From the NCBI GenBank assembly GCA_036266835.1, contig DATAXD010000040.1:99471-163470 (forward strand): 64,000 nt of DNA. Direction: 5' to 3'. This DNA is from Galbitalea sp036266835. Lineage in GTDB: Bacteria > Actinomycetota > Actinomycetes > Actinomycetales > Microbacteriaceae. This document shows positions 16,272 through 24,184 of the stretch, piece by piece. Each line of letters starts with the position of its first letter. The first letter of the stretch is position 1. The position numbers and the translations under genes were made by a program. The notes beneath the pieces were generated by a model that saw only the letters and a program-made list of their open reading frames with translations, searched no databases and was not told the origin of the DNA.

Positions 16272-17132
16272 ATGCCGATGCCCGAGCCGCTCTGGACGCC
16301 GGACGGCGACGACCTCGTCATCCTCGGCGACAACCTGGCGGTCGCGGCGGGGCTGCCCGACGCATCCTTTCGGCTCATCTACCTCGATCCGCCGTTCAAC
16401 ACCGGGAAGGCGCAGAGCCGGCAAACGATCACCACGACGCGAGCCGACGGCGGCTCACGGATCGGCTTCAAGGGCCAGACCTACGACACCGTCAAGGGCA
16501 CGCTGTACTCCTACAACGACGAGTTCGCCGACTATTGGGAGTTTCTCGACCCGCGCCTTCGGCAGGCCTGGCGGCTCCTGGATGACCGGGGCACGCTGTA
16601 CCTGCACCTCGACTACCGCGAGGTCCATTACGCAAAAGTGGCGCTCGATGCGCTCTTCGGTCGCGATTGCTTCCTCAACGAAATCGTCTGGGCGTACGAC
16701 TATGGCGCCAAAGCCAACGGACGGTGGCCAGCCAAGCACGACACGATCCTCGTGTACGTGAAAAACCCCAAGACCTACTACTTCGACAACTCTTCGGTCG
16801 ACCGCGAGCCGTACATGGCCCCCGGTCTCGTGACCGAGGAGAAGCTCGCGCGGGGCAAGCTGCCAACTGACGTGTGGTGGCACACCATCGTCACCACGAG
16901 CGGCAAGGAGCGCACCGGATACGCCACGCAGAAGCCGGAGGGCATCCTGCGCAGAATCGTCCAGGCGTCGAGCGCGCCTGGTGACTGGGTGCTCGACTTC
17001 TTCGCGGGCAGCGGCACGACCGCATCCGTAGCCTCGAAGCTCGGCAGGCGATTCGTCGTCATCGACCAGAATCCGGATGCCCTGGCCATCATGCGAGCAC
17101 GCCTGGGTGAGAAAGCTCGTTACCTGCCCTGA
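16272..17132 (+). CDS. Orphan site-specific DNA methyltransferase (beta class)
   Basis: A 286-residue DNA methylase in which the catalytic motif comes first: LDPPF at 38-42 near the N terminus and the S-adenosylmethionine motif FAGSGTT at 244-250 near the C terminus, the permuted order of beta-class enzymes. The N-terminal DPPF version usually modifies adenine N6, sometimes cytosine N4. No nuclease gene lies beside it: the neighbours are an RNA methylase and a HAD phosphatase, so it may be a regulatory or genome-marking enzyme like other orphan methylases. Base composition is host-like, which argues for long residence. The target is unknown. Confidence 0.88.
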   Translation: MPMPEPLWTPDGDDLVILGDNLAVAAGLPDASFRLIYLDPPFNTGKAQSRQTITTTRADGGSRIGFKGQTYDTVKGTLYSYNDEFADYWEFLDPRLRQAWRLLDDRGTLYLHLDYREVHYAKVALDALFGRDCFLNEIVWAYDYGAKANGRWPAKHDTILVYVKNPKTYYFDNSSVDREPYMAPGLVTEEKLARGKLPTDVWWHTIVTTSGKERTGYATQKPEGILRRIVQASSAPGDWVLDFFAGSGTTASVASKLGRRFVVIDQNPDALAIMRARLGEKARYLP

Positions 17133-17133
17133 C

Positions 17134-17139
17134 TACGAT
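17134..17139 (+). promoter_or_regulatory. Leaderless -10 element of the HAD phosphatase gene
   Basis: TACGAT, 6 nt, then ATG at 17146. It begins right after the stop codon of the methyltransferase gene, so the phosphatase has its own promoter. Confidence 0.55.
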
Positions 17140-17145
17140 GGGCGC

Positions 17146-17925
17146 ATGAGTTCGAGGGCCGACGTCGAGTGCTGGCTGACCGACATGGATGGCGTACTGG
17201 TGCACGAGGAAACTCCGGTCCCCGGCGCGGCCAAACTGCTGCAGCAGTGGCGCAAGCAGGACAAGCCATACCTCGTCCTGACCAATAACTCGATCTTCAC
17301 ACCGCGCGACCTGAGCGCGAGGCTCGCGGAGTCGGGCCTGCACGTTCCCGAAGAACGCATCTGGACGTCCGCGCTGGCGACAGCGGACTTTCTGGCGGCG
17401 CAGATCCCCGGCGGCTCCGCATTCGTCATCGGTGAAGCAGGGATGACCACCGCTCTTCACGAGGCCGGGTTCGTGATGACCGAACGCGCGCCCGACTACG
17501 TTGTCATCGGCGAGACTCGCAACTACTCCTTCGAAGCGATCACCAAGGCCATCCGGCTCATCGGCGACGGCTCACGTTTCATCGTCACCAATCCGGACGT
17601 CACCGGGCCCAGCCCCGACGGTCCGCTGCCGGCGACCGGCTCGGTTGCGGCCCTCATTAGCAAGGCAACCGGCAAGGATCCGTATGTCGTCGGCAAGCCC
17701 AACCCGATGATGTTCCGGTCTGCGATGAACAAAATCGGCGCACACTCCGAGAACACCGGAATGATCGGCGACCGAATGGACACCGACATCGTCGCCGGTA
17801 TCGAGGCGGGTCTGCACACCGTGCTGGTGCTTACCGGCATCAGCGACCGGGCCGAGATCGAACGGTACCCGTTTCGCCCGGACGAGGTCATCGAGTCGGT
17901 CGCAGATCTGCTCGACCCCGAATAG
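17146..17925 (+). CDS. HAD-IIA family phosphatase (NagD/phosphoglycolate phosphatase-like)
   Basis: A 259-residue haloacid-dehalogenase phosphatase with a C2-type cap. Motif 1 is LTDMDGVLVHE (nucleophile and acid Asp), motif 2 VLTNNS, motif 3 the Lys in VGKPNPMMF and motif 4 GDRMDTDIVAG. The layout matches the NagD/AraL group that hydrolyses sugar phosphates or nucleotides. The metabolic role is unknown. The gene almost touches the convergent Septum_form gene (10 bp). Confidence 0.87.
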   Translation: MSSRADVECWLTDMDGVLVHEETPVPGAAKLLQQWRKQDKPYLVLTNNSIFTPRDLSARLAESGLHVPEERIWTSALATADFLAAQIPGGSAFVIGEAGMTTALHEAGFVMTERAPDYVVIGETRNYSFEAITKAIRLIGDGSRFIVTNPDVTGPSPDGPLPATGSVAALISKATGKDPYVVGKPNPMMFRSAMNKIGAHSENTGMIGDRMDTDIVAGIEAGLHTVLVLTGISDRAEIERYPFRPDEVIESVADLLDPE

Positions 17926-17935
17926 GCCGCCGTGA

Positions 17936-19273
17936 TCAGTTGCCCGAGGGCTGCACCGAAAGATCTCCGGGCAGTGTGCCACCCGAGGCGCGATCGACGA
18001 AGCAGTAGTAGGTGCGATTCCCGGATATCCAGTTTTGCGCGCTCGGCGGGTAACTGAAGCTGACCTGTAGATCAGTTATGGATGCGGCCGCCGTGTAGTT
18101 GATCGCAGTAGGCGCGCTGCACAGAGCCGTCAACTGCGTTTGGAATTGGGTAGTGGACGGATACCCCGTGTCATCCGCGTTAGACAGGCGGCCCTTGAAG
18201 ACCATCTCGGCGTCGTGATCCTTGGTGCACGCCACGACCGTGAAGGTGACCGCCCATGCGGAACTGAATGGCTGGATGCATTCGCCGCCCTGCAGGGCCG
18301 ACCACTGCTGCACGCCTGGAGCGGCCGGCCCGCCGCTGCCCGCCGAAGTGGGAGTCGACTTCGCGCCGGTGGTGGTTGACGCTGTCGCTGTTGCGGCCGT
18401 CGCTGCACCGAGATGCTCACCCAGGAAAAACAGACCAATGAGCAGGAGCACGCCGATGAGTCCGCCCGCGATACCCATGAGAGCTTTCTGCGAGTTTGCC
18501 AGGGGAGCACGCGGCTCACGAGCCTCGGACCTGGTGCCGGGGCCGGTGGGCGTTTGCGCCGCCTTGAGCACGCCGAGGTCCTCATACTCCTGAAACTGGT
18601 GGTCTCCGAACAGTGAGTCGATTGCTGAGGTCGGCGGATTGTGCCCGTCGTGATAATCCGCTTGGGCCGCAGCGACCGTGGACGCGGTCGGAGTTGGCTG
18701 CCACGGCGCCACCATGTACGCCTCGGTGGGCTGGTCCGCGTGCGCTGGGGGTGCGGATGCCGGTGCCTGCGTGGCGGCGAAGTCGGTCCAGGACATCGGC
18801 TGCGTCAGCTCGGATGCCGGGACCGGCGGGACGTACGGTGCGGTAGGTGCAGGAGGTGCAGGAGGTGCGGCAGGTGTCGCTGCTGTCGGAACCGCCGCCG
18901 ATGGCTCCACGAGTGGCGGCGGTGCGGCGGGCGTCGCAGCATCCGTCCCTCCACCGGGGCGAAGACCCCAATTGAAGCCGCCGGACGCATTCTCACTGGG
19001 TGGCGAGGCGAGCGGTGCCGCGGGCGGCGGCGCGGCGGGGAACCGCACGGTCGGCGTCTCGGTTGGCGGTGTCACCGTCGGTGAAGGAGCGGGCGGTGGT
19101 GGTGCGGGCGCACGTCGCCGAGCCGTCGGTTGCGGGCTCGTCCCGAATACCGGCTCGGCATTCGGTGGCGGCGCGACCGGCTGACGCCTGGTCTGCTTCG
19201 GTACCTGCCCGGTGGGTACGAATTGCTGCGAAAGCCAGTCGCTGCCGTCGAGTTCGTCGTTGTCGTCGCTCAC
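17936..19273 (-). CDS. Septum_form domain membrane protein with Pro/Ala-rich cytoplasmic region
   Basis: A 445-residue protein with a low-complexity Pro/Ala/Thr region at about 30-250, one membrane segment (MGIAGGLIGVLLLIGLFFLG, about 268-290) and an extracytoplasmic domain at about 325-445. That domain has paired Cys (GGECIQPF, VVACTKDH, LTALCSAP, TYYCFVDR) and matches the actinobacterial Septum_form family, whose role in septation is named from early genetics but poorly defined. It overlaps pyrE by 4 nt, so it is translationally coupled to that gene. The long disordered part may act as a cytoplasmic tether. Confidence 0.8.
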   Translation of the reverse strand: MSDDNDELDGSDWLSQQFVPTGQVPKQTRRQPVAPPPNAEPVFGTSPQPTARRRAPAPPPPAPSPTVTPPTETPTVRFPAAPPPAAPLASPPSENASGGFNWGLRPGGGTDAATPAAPPPLVEPSAAVPTAATPAAPPAPPAPTAPYVPPVPASELTQPMSWTDFAATQAPASAPPAHADQPTEAYMVAPWQPTPTASTVAAAQADYHDGHNPPTSAIDSLFGDHQFQEYEDLGVLKAAQTPTGPGTRSEAREPRAPLANSQKALMGIAGGLIGVLLLIGLFFLGEHLGAATAATATASTTTGAKSTPTSAGSGGPAAPGVQQWSALQGGECIQPFSSAWAVTFTVVACTKDHDAEMVFKGRLSNADDTGYPSTTQFQTQLTALCSAPTAINYTAAASITDLQVSFSYPPSAQNWISGNRTYYCFVDRASGGTLPGDLSVQPSGN

Positions 19274-19821
19274 GATTCCAGCCCCAGATCGGCCAGGCCA
19301 ATCGCGGCGAGATACGGGTATCCCGCGGCCTCGATGACCTGTTTCGCACCCGTGTTGCGATCGACGACCACGGCGACCGCCGCGATCTCTGCGCCGATTC
19401 GCTGGAGAGCCTCTACCGCCTTGAGCGGCGAGCCTCCGGTCGTCGAAGTGTCCTCAAGGACGATGACTCGCTTTCCCTCGAGATCCGGACCTTCGACCTG
19501 CTTGCCGCGCCCGTGGTCCTTGGGTTCCTTGCGCACGACGAAAGCGTCGTAGGACTTGCCCATAGCGACGCCCTGGTGCAGAACCGCCGCCGCGATGGGG
19601 TCCGCGCCCATGGTCAACCCGCCAACCGCAAAGACATCGGGGATGTCCGCAATGAGGTCGACCATCACCTTGCCGATTAGCGGCGCGACCCGATGGTCGA
19701 GGCTGACCTTGCGCAGGTCGATGTAGTAATCGGCGTGCTTGCCGCTGGTGAGCGTGAAGGATCCGTGAAAGACCGCCTCGGCGGAAATGTGCTCGATGAG
19801 CTGATCACGGGGGGACAACAC
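19270..19821 (-). CDS. pyrE: Orotate phosphoribosyltransferase
   Basis: A 183-residue enzyme that joins orotate to PRPP to give OMP in pyrimidine synthesis. The PRPP loop is VIVLEDTSTTGGSPLKA and the orotate region KHADYYIDLRKVSLDH, both typical. Two adjacent GTG codons could start it; the one at 19821 has TATTCT exactly 6 nt upstream, so it is preferred as a leaderless start over 19824. The last 4 nt overlap the Septum_form gene, forming a two-gene unit. Confidence 0.94.
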   Translation of the reverse strand: MLSPRDQLIEHISAEAVFHGSFTLTSGKHADYYIDLRKVSLDHRVAPLIGKVMVDLIADIPDVFAVGGLTMGADPIAAAVLHQGVAMGKSYDAFVVRKEPKDHGRGKQVEGPDLEGKRVIVLEDTSTTGGSPLKAVEALQRIGAEIAAVAVVVDRNTGAKQVIEAAGYPYLAAIGLADLGLES

Positions 19822-19827
19822 CACCCA

Positions 19828-19833
19828 AGAATA
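19828..19833 (-). promoter_or_regulatory. pyrE: Leaderless -10 element of pyrE
   Basis: Minus-strand TATTCT, 6 nt, then GTG at 19821. It decides between two tandem GTG codons. Confidence 0.55.
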
Positions 19834-19850
19834 GCGTGGAGGCCCTGAAC

Positions 19851-20069
19851 CTAAACTGCTCGAGACCCCTGCGGTGTTCCGCTGTATTGCACCGAACTGT
19901 GCGTGGGCATGGGTGTCGCCCGACCGGACGGATGCCCCGCTGTTGCCATCAGTATCCCGCTCGCGATTCCCACGACAATGGCCGCACTGACGGCAACAAC
20001 AATCGCCGTGCGATTGTCCTTGCGGTCTGCGGCTTCAGTTCCGGGGTCGTCGAAGTCGTCGGGTTTCAT
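19851..20069 (-). CDS. Small single-helix membrane protein
   Basis: A 72-residue protein of unknown function. An acidic and basic head (MKPDDFDDPGTEAADRKDNR) is followed by one strong membrane segment (AIVVAVSAAIVVGIASGILMA) and a short polar tail. It lies just upstream of pyrE on the same strand. The frame stays open upstream for another 333 codons antisense to xthA, but that part looks like a shadow. The real start is probably the ATG at 20069. The assignment rests only on its plausible membrane-protein pattern and location. Confidence 0.5.
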   Translation of the reverse strand: MKPDDFDDPGTEAADRKDNRTAIVVAVSAAIVVGIASGILMATAGHPSGRATPMPTHSSVQYSGTPQGSRAV

Positions 20070-20162
20070 TGCAGGACACACACTAGGTGCGGCGGAACCT
20101 CCTGACCATTGCCCAGTTGTAGGGGTTAACCGGTGGTTGAACGTCGTGACGGTACGACTGGG

Positions 20163-20168
20163 TAGCGT
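20163..20168 (+). promoter_or_regulatory. xthA: Leaderless -10 element of xthA
   Basis: TAGCGT, 6 nt, then ATG at 20175. Confidence 0.6.
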
Positions 20169-20174
20169 GGTCTC

Positions 20175-21014
20175 ATGCGCGTAGGCACCTGGAACGTCAA
20201 CTCGATCAGAAGCAGGGTCGGTCGGGTGACGGACTGGCTGGTTCGAGAGGATGTCGATGTCCTCGCGATGCAGGAAATCAAGTGCAAGCCAGACCAGTTT
20301 CCTTACGAGCCGTTCGCGGACGCAGGCTATGAGATCGAGCTGCACGGACTCAACCAGTGGAACGGCGTGGCATTCGCAAGCCGCATCCCGATGACGGATG
20401 TGACCATCGGCTTTCCCAACGCGCCCGGCTTCGGCAAAGTGGATGATGCGGGCGACCTTCCTCAGGAGGCGAGGGCGCTCGGCGTTACCGTCGCGGATAT
20501 CCGGCTGTGGAGCCTGTATGTGCCGAACGGTCGAGAGCTCGATAATCCGCACTATCCCTACAAGCTCGAGTGGCTGGCGAGGCTCTCCGATTCGACGCGC
20601 GAATGGCTGAAGGCGGATCCGAATCTCAGCCTTGCTCTTATGGGTGACTTCAATATCGCCCCACTCGACACCGATGTCTGGGACATTGCAGCCTTCGAGG
20701 GCAAGACGCACGTCAGCCAGCCCGAACGGGACGCGTTCGCCACATTCCAGACGGCGGGCCTCATCGATGTGCTTCGCACGCGAGGCGTCGAGGGGTACAC
20801 GTACTGGGACTACCAGCAGCTGCGCTTTCCGCGCAACGAGGGCATGCGCATCGACTTCATCCTCGGATCCAAGTCCTTCGCCGAAGCCGTGACGGACGCG
20901 AAAATCGAGCGCAACGAACGCAAGGGCGAAGCCCCGAGCGACCACGTGCCGCTGGTGGTCGACCTGGAGGTCGACGTCGACGAGGACGACGACGACCGGC
21001 CGATGATCTTCTAG
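20175..21014 (+). CDS. xthA: Exodeoxyribonuclease III (AP endonuclease)
   Basis: A 279-residue Mg-dependent DNA repair nuclease of the endonuclease/exonuclease/phosphatase fold. The signatures are RVGTWNVNSIRSR (metal-coordinating Asn), LAMQEIKCK (metal Glu), GDFNIAPLDTDVWD and the C-terminal RIDFILGS and SDHVPLVVDLE (catalytic His). It cuts 5' of abasic sites and trims 3' ends in base excision repair. It runs towards the AlkD-like repair gene, separated by a 134-bp gap. The C terminus carries a short acidic tail of Asp/Glu. Confidence 0.94.
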   Translation: MRVGTWNVNSIRSRVGRVTDWLVREDVDVLAMQEIKCKPDQFPYEPFADAGYEIELHGLNQWNGVAFASRIPMTDVTIGFPNAPGFGKVDDAGDLPQEARALGVTVADIRLWSLYVPNGRELDNPHYPYKLEWLARLSDSTREWLKADPNLSLALMGDFNIAPLDTDVWDIAAFEGKTHVSQPERDAFATFQTAGLIDVLRTRGVEGYTYWDYQQLRFPRNEGMRIDFILGSKSFAEAVTDAKIERNERKGEAPSDHVPLVVDLEVDVDEDDDDRPMIF

Positions 21015-21148
21015 CAACTCTCGCGGCGCAAGTAACGACAGTCCAATGCGGCGCAGCCGGACGACCACTTGCGAAAACTCAGGGCCAGCGGAGCGTCAAC
21101 GCGAATAGACGGCTGACTGGTTGCCCAGCCTGAATTTTCGGCAATCGA

Positions 21149-21853
21149 CTAGCGAATTGACCGATAGTGGACGCGCTGCACGGGCGTGAGGTGCTCGGTC
21201 GCGTAGGACAGCGTCGTCCGTGACATCCGTGGCGCGTGCCCATCGAGAAACCCCACAAGCAGTTCCCGGTCAACGCGTTTACCGACCTCGCGCAGCATCC
21301 ATCCCACCGCCTTCTGAATGAGGTCGTGCCTGTCTGGCAGCAGCACTTCCGCGAGCTGGAGGGTAGTGGTGGCATCGCCGTGTTTGATGAACCCGAAAGT
21401 TGACAGCATTGCCACCCGGCGCTCCCAGACGGAGTCACTGGCCGCTAGTTCAAACAACACGCTGCGGGGTCGCTCGTAGTAGAACTCGCCGAGGATGAAT
21501 TCGGCGGAGCAATCGACGAGGTCCCAGTTGTTTACACGCTGCCGGCGAACCGCCGCAAGGTAGAACTCGGCGGTTTCGCTGGGCGCCTTCGGATACCTCG
21601 ACACCAGGATCAGCAGCCCGGCAAAACGATGCTCGTGCACGGCACTGTTCAGGAGCAGGTCGATCTGGTCGAAATGCAGCGCACCGAAACTCTTAACCAC
21701 GGTCCGCGAAGTCGGCACCGTCAGCCCGAGGAAAACATCGCCCTCGCCGTATTCGCCCGGACCCGTCTTGAAAAACCGGCTGAGACCAGCCGCTTTGTCC
21801 GGGTTCGACTGCGCTGCCAGGGCGGCCATCACATCCGCTGCCGTCGAAGTCAT
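21149..21853 (-). CDS. DNA alkylation repair protein, AlkD family
   Basis: A 234-residue helical-repeat protein of the AlkD family, which removes alkylated bases from DNA without flipping them. Family features are GEYGEGDVFLGLTVPTSR near the N terminus, the SRYPKAPSETAEFY repeat, NNWDLVDCSAEFILGEF and WERRVAMLSTFGFI in the middle, all on the concave DNA-binding surface. The C-terminal repeats contain GWMLREVGKRV. The ATG at 21853 has TAGGAT 6 nt upstream. Confidence 0.88.
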   Translation of the reverse strand: MTSTAADVMAALAAQSNPDKAAGLSRFFKTGPGEYGEGDVFLGLTVPTSRTVVKSFGALHFDQIDLLLNSAVHEHRFAGLLILVSRYPKAPSETAEFYLAAVRRQRVNNWDLVDCSAEFILGEFYYERPRSVLFELAASDSVWERRVAMLSTFGFIKHGDATTTLQLAEVLLPDRHDLIQKAVGWMLREVGKRVDRELLVGFLDGHAPRMSRTTLSYATEHLTPVQRVHYRSIR

Positions 21854-21859
21854 GCTGAA

Positions 21860-21865
21860 ATCCTA
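21860..21865 (-). promoter_or_regulatory. Leaderless -10 element of the AlkD-family gene
   Basis: Minus-strand TAGGAT, 6 nt, then ATG at 21853. Confidence 0.6.
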
Positions 21866-21949
21866 CGGATGTGCACCGATAGCGCGCCCCCGAGCCTTCC
21901 GGCACAACTTTCCCGCGTGATGCGCAACCAAACGCATCGAAACCCCGAA

Positions 21950-21955
21950 TACCCT
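21950..21955 (+). promoter_or_regulatory. Leaderless -10 element of a short upstream ORF
   Basis: TACCCT, 6 nt, then an ATG at 21962 that opens a 14-codon ORF ending 2 nt before the DUF6421-like gene. The same spacing as at other leaderless genes suggests that transcription starts at this ATG. Confidence 0.5.
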
Positions 21956-21961
21956 AGATGC

Positions 21962-22006
21962 ATGCGCAAGTTTCTGCGCCATGACGCCATGAGGATCGGA
22001 GGGTAG
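21962..22006 (+). CDS. Candidate leaderless upstream ORF (14 residues)
   Basis: The peptide would be MRKFLRHDAMRIGG. It starts 6 nt after TACCCT and ends with TAG only 2 nt before the next ATG. Its last codons (ATC GGA GGG) contain the GGAGGG ribosome-binding site of the downstream gene, so a ribosome translating it would cover and then release that site. This suggests translational coupling or a leader-peptide control. It is seen only as sequence; expression is not shown. Confidence 0.4.
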   Translation: MRKFLRHDAMRIGG

Positions 22007-22008
22007 CC

Positions 22009-23391
22009 ATGTCACAACTGCTGTCGAACAATGCAATTGTCGGAGAACCCGAGGTTCTCGAAGACTCGGCCGCCTGGCTGTCGATCAAGGCCGCGGTGGC
22101 CGAAATTCGCCCGCTGCAGGTGCAGGACGGAAGCATCCCCCTGGCGAAGAACCATGCGAAGGCGAAAACCCTCGTCGGCACCATCGCCGATGGATTGGAG
22201 TCCTTCGCCGAGCTGCTTCCGCACGATGCCGAGTACCTGACGACGTGCGCCGCGGACTTCCGCCGCTGGGCCGCGGCGGGGTTCGGAGTTCCCGACTTCC
22301 TCGACTCACTGAACGCGTTCCAGCCCCAGCGACACCGGGTCGACGGGTTGAAACATCTGGTCGTCTTCCCGATGTATACCCAGAACGGATCGAGCGATCG
22401 ACTCGTCGAGGCTGTGCTGCTCGAGGTTCGCTGGCCGGACTTCATTGCGGAGCTGGAGGCCGGCGACTACTCGAACAAGCTCTTCGTGCCGATTCGGTTC
22501 CTCGACTTCACCGACGGTTACGACACCAACGCTGCGGTGCTGTTTCCAGAAACAGTCGCCATGCGCGAAATCCCCACGTTCACGTGGGGAGCGATTTTCG
22601 CGGACAGGGAGGCGGCACGATTCCGCCGAGTTGTACGTGCAGCGTCTGAGATCACGAAACTCGATCTACCGATGAGCGCCGCCCGTCTCCTCGACAACCA
22701 GGAGCTCGCCGAGGAAACGTTCGTCATGTGGGACCTCATCCACGACCGCACTCACATGCGCGGCGACCTGCCATTCGATCCCTTCATGATCAAACAGCGG
22801 ATGCCGTTCTTCCTCTATTCGCTTGAAGAGCTCCGGTGTGACCTCACCGCGTTCCGCGAGGCGACCAGGATCTTCCGGGATCCCGAGACGGATGAGAATC
22901 TTCGCGATCACGCCGACATGGTGCAGTATGCGATCATCTTCGACCGGATCTTCCGATTCCCGCTCACCGGTTCGCGCATCCGGAACTACGACGGTCTCGG
23001 AGGCCAGCTGCTCTTCGCCTGGCTTCACCAGCACCACGTGCTGAACTGGACTGACACCCAGTTAACCATCGACTGGGACGACGTTCCGGATGTCGTGATC
23101 GCCCTCTCCGACCAGATCAACGAGCTGTACTGGCGCAGCATCGATCGTCCGAAGATGGCGCACTGGCTCGCCGCATACGACATGATCACGCAGACGCTGG
23201 CGCCAAATCCGGCATCGAAGTGGGCCGTTCGCGAACTGCCGCTCGAAGGCCCGGCGAAGCTGCTGACGGATGCGGTCATGGATGACGAATTCCCGCTGTC
23301 GATGTTCTACGAGGCGCTCGCCAAGAAGATGGTTGGTGTAATCGAGTCAACCTCGGGCATTACCGCCAAAACACCACCTGTCATTGAGTAG
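22009..23391 (+). CDS. DUF6421-like actinobacterial protein of unknown function
   Basis: A 460-residue soluble protein I match to the actinobacterial DUF6421 family from memory. It has no signal peptide and no membrane segment. The region MWDLIHDRTHMRGDLPFD, followed by EELRCDLTAF, has His-x3-His spacing and downstream acidic residues that could bind a metal, but I do not claim an activity. The GGAGGG site is strong. Its last 8 nt overlap the following short-chain dehydrogenase gene, which suggests that the two proteins work together. A 14-codon leaderless ORF precedes it. Confidence 0.7.
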   Translation: MSQLLSNNAIVGEPEVLEDSAAWLSIKAAVAEIRPLQVQDGSIPLAKNHAKAKTLVGTIADGLESFAELLPHDAEYLTTCAADFRRWAAAGFGVPDFLDSLNAFQPQRHRVDGLKHLVVFPMYTQNGSSDRLVEAVLLEVRWPDFIAELEAGDYSNKLFVPIRFLDFTDGYDTNAAVLFPETVAMREIPTFTWGAIFADREAARFRRVVRAASEITKLDLPMSAARLLDNQELAEETFVMWDLIHDRTHMRGDLPFDPFMIKQRMPFFLYSLEELRCDLTAFREATRIFRDPETDENLRDHADMVQYAIIFDRIFRFPLTGSRIRNYDGLGGQLLFAWLHQHHVLNWTDTQLTIDWDDVPDVVIALSDQINELYWRSIDRPKMAHWLAAYDMITQTLAPNPASKWAVRELPLEGPAKLLTDAVMDDEFPLSMFYEALAKKMVGVIESTSGITAKTPPVIE

Positions 23392-24037
23392 CACGGGACC
23401 GCAGGGCACGGGCGTATCGAAATGCGTCGTCGTCACCGGCGCAACCGGTGACGCCGGTCGAGCCGCCAGCGCGGCCTTGTTGACCGCGGGTCACCGGGTC
23501 GTCGCTGTCGGCTCGAACGAAGATCGGCTCGCCAGCGTCGAGGCAACGGCTCGCTTCGTCTGCGACTTGACGGATGCCGCCGCCACCAAAGAGCTCGCGG
23601 AGCGCGTGCGCTCGGAGCTGGGTCCGGCGGATGCGCTGGTGCACGTCGTCGGCGGATGGCGCGCCGGTAACGGCAACGACGACTGGGAATGGCTCGAGCC
23701 ACGCATCCTCACCACCCTGCGGCTCGCGACTCTCGCGTTCGTCGATGACCTGTCCGCGTCAGGTGCCGGTCGGCTGGTCACCATCGGCTCGATCTCCGCC
23801 ACGCGACCGAGCTGGAGTGGCGCGAACTACTCGGTGCTCAAGACCGCGGCGAGCGCCTGGGTCGCGGCGGTCGCATCCGGATGGCGAAAGGCGGGCACTG
23901 CGGCCGCGATCGAAATCCTCGTACGAGCGATCGGCGACGACGGGACCGCCCCCGGCGTAATTGCGGGGAAAATCGTCGAACTCATGGGCGGGAACGCAAC
24001 CGACCTCAACGGCTCGCGCGTCGACCTTTCGGTCTAA
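23384..24037 (+). CDS. Short-chain dehydrogenase/reductase
   Basis: A 217-residue SDR. The cofactor site is VTGATGDAGRAASAAL, the strand-4 motif is VHVVGGWRAG in place of the usual NNAG, and the catalytic Tyr-x3-Lys reads as YSVLKTAA with Ser in the preceding IGSISA. Length and motifs suggest a complete Rossmann domain with NAD(P) use. A TTG start at 23384 overlaps the end of the DUF6421-like gene by 8 nt and makes a coupled pair; the substrate is unknown. Confidence 0.78.
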   Translation: MSSTGPQGTGVSKCVVVTGATGDAGRAASAALLTAGHRVVAVGSNEDRLASVEATARFVCDLTDAAATKELAERVRSELGPADALVHVVGGWRAGNGNDDWEWLEPRILTTLRLATLAFVDDLSASGAGRLVTIGSISATRPSWSGANYSVLKTAASAWVAAVASGWRKAGTAAAIEILVRAIGDDGTAPGVIAGKIVELMGGNATDLNGSRVDLSV

Positions 24038-24184
24038 TCCCCTCGTCGTCGAGCAGAAAATCTGAGTACTAGTTGGGCACCAATTACTCATGACACCCGC
24101 TATTGCGAAGGTCAATGATCGTTCTATGCCGTGAGGTTCACGACGAAGTTCCGGCATCCTAACGACAAGAAAGGTAAGCCCCTC

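Noticed and set aside
20070..21068. Long minus-strand frame across xthA
   Set aside because: Antisense to a well-supported nuclease gene; only the last 72 codons look like a real (membrane) protein.
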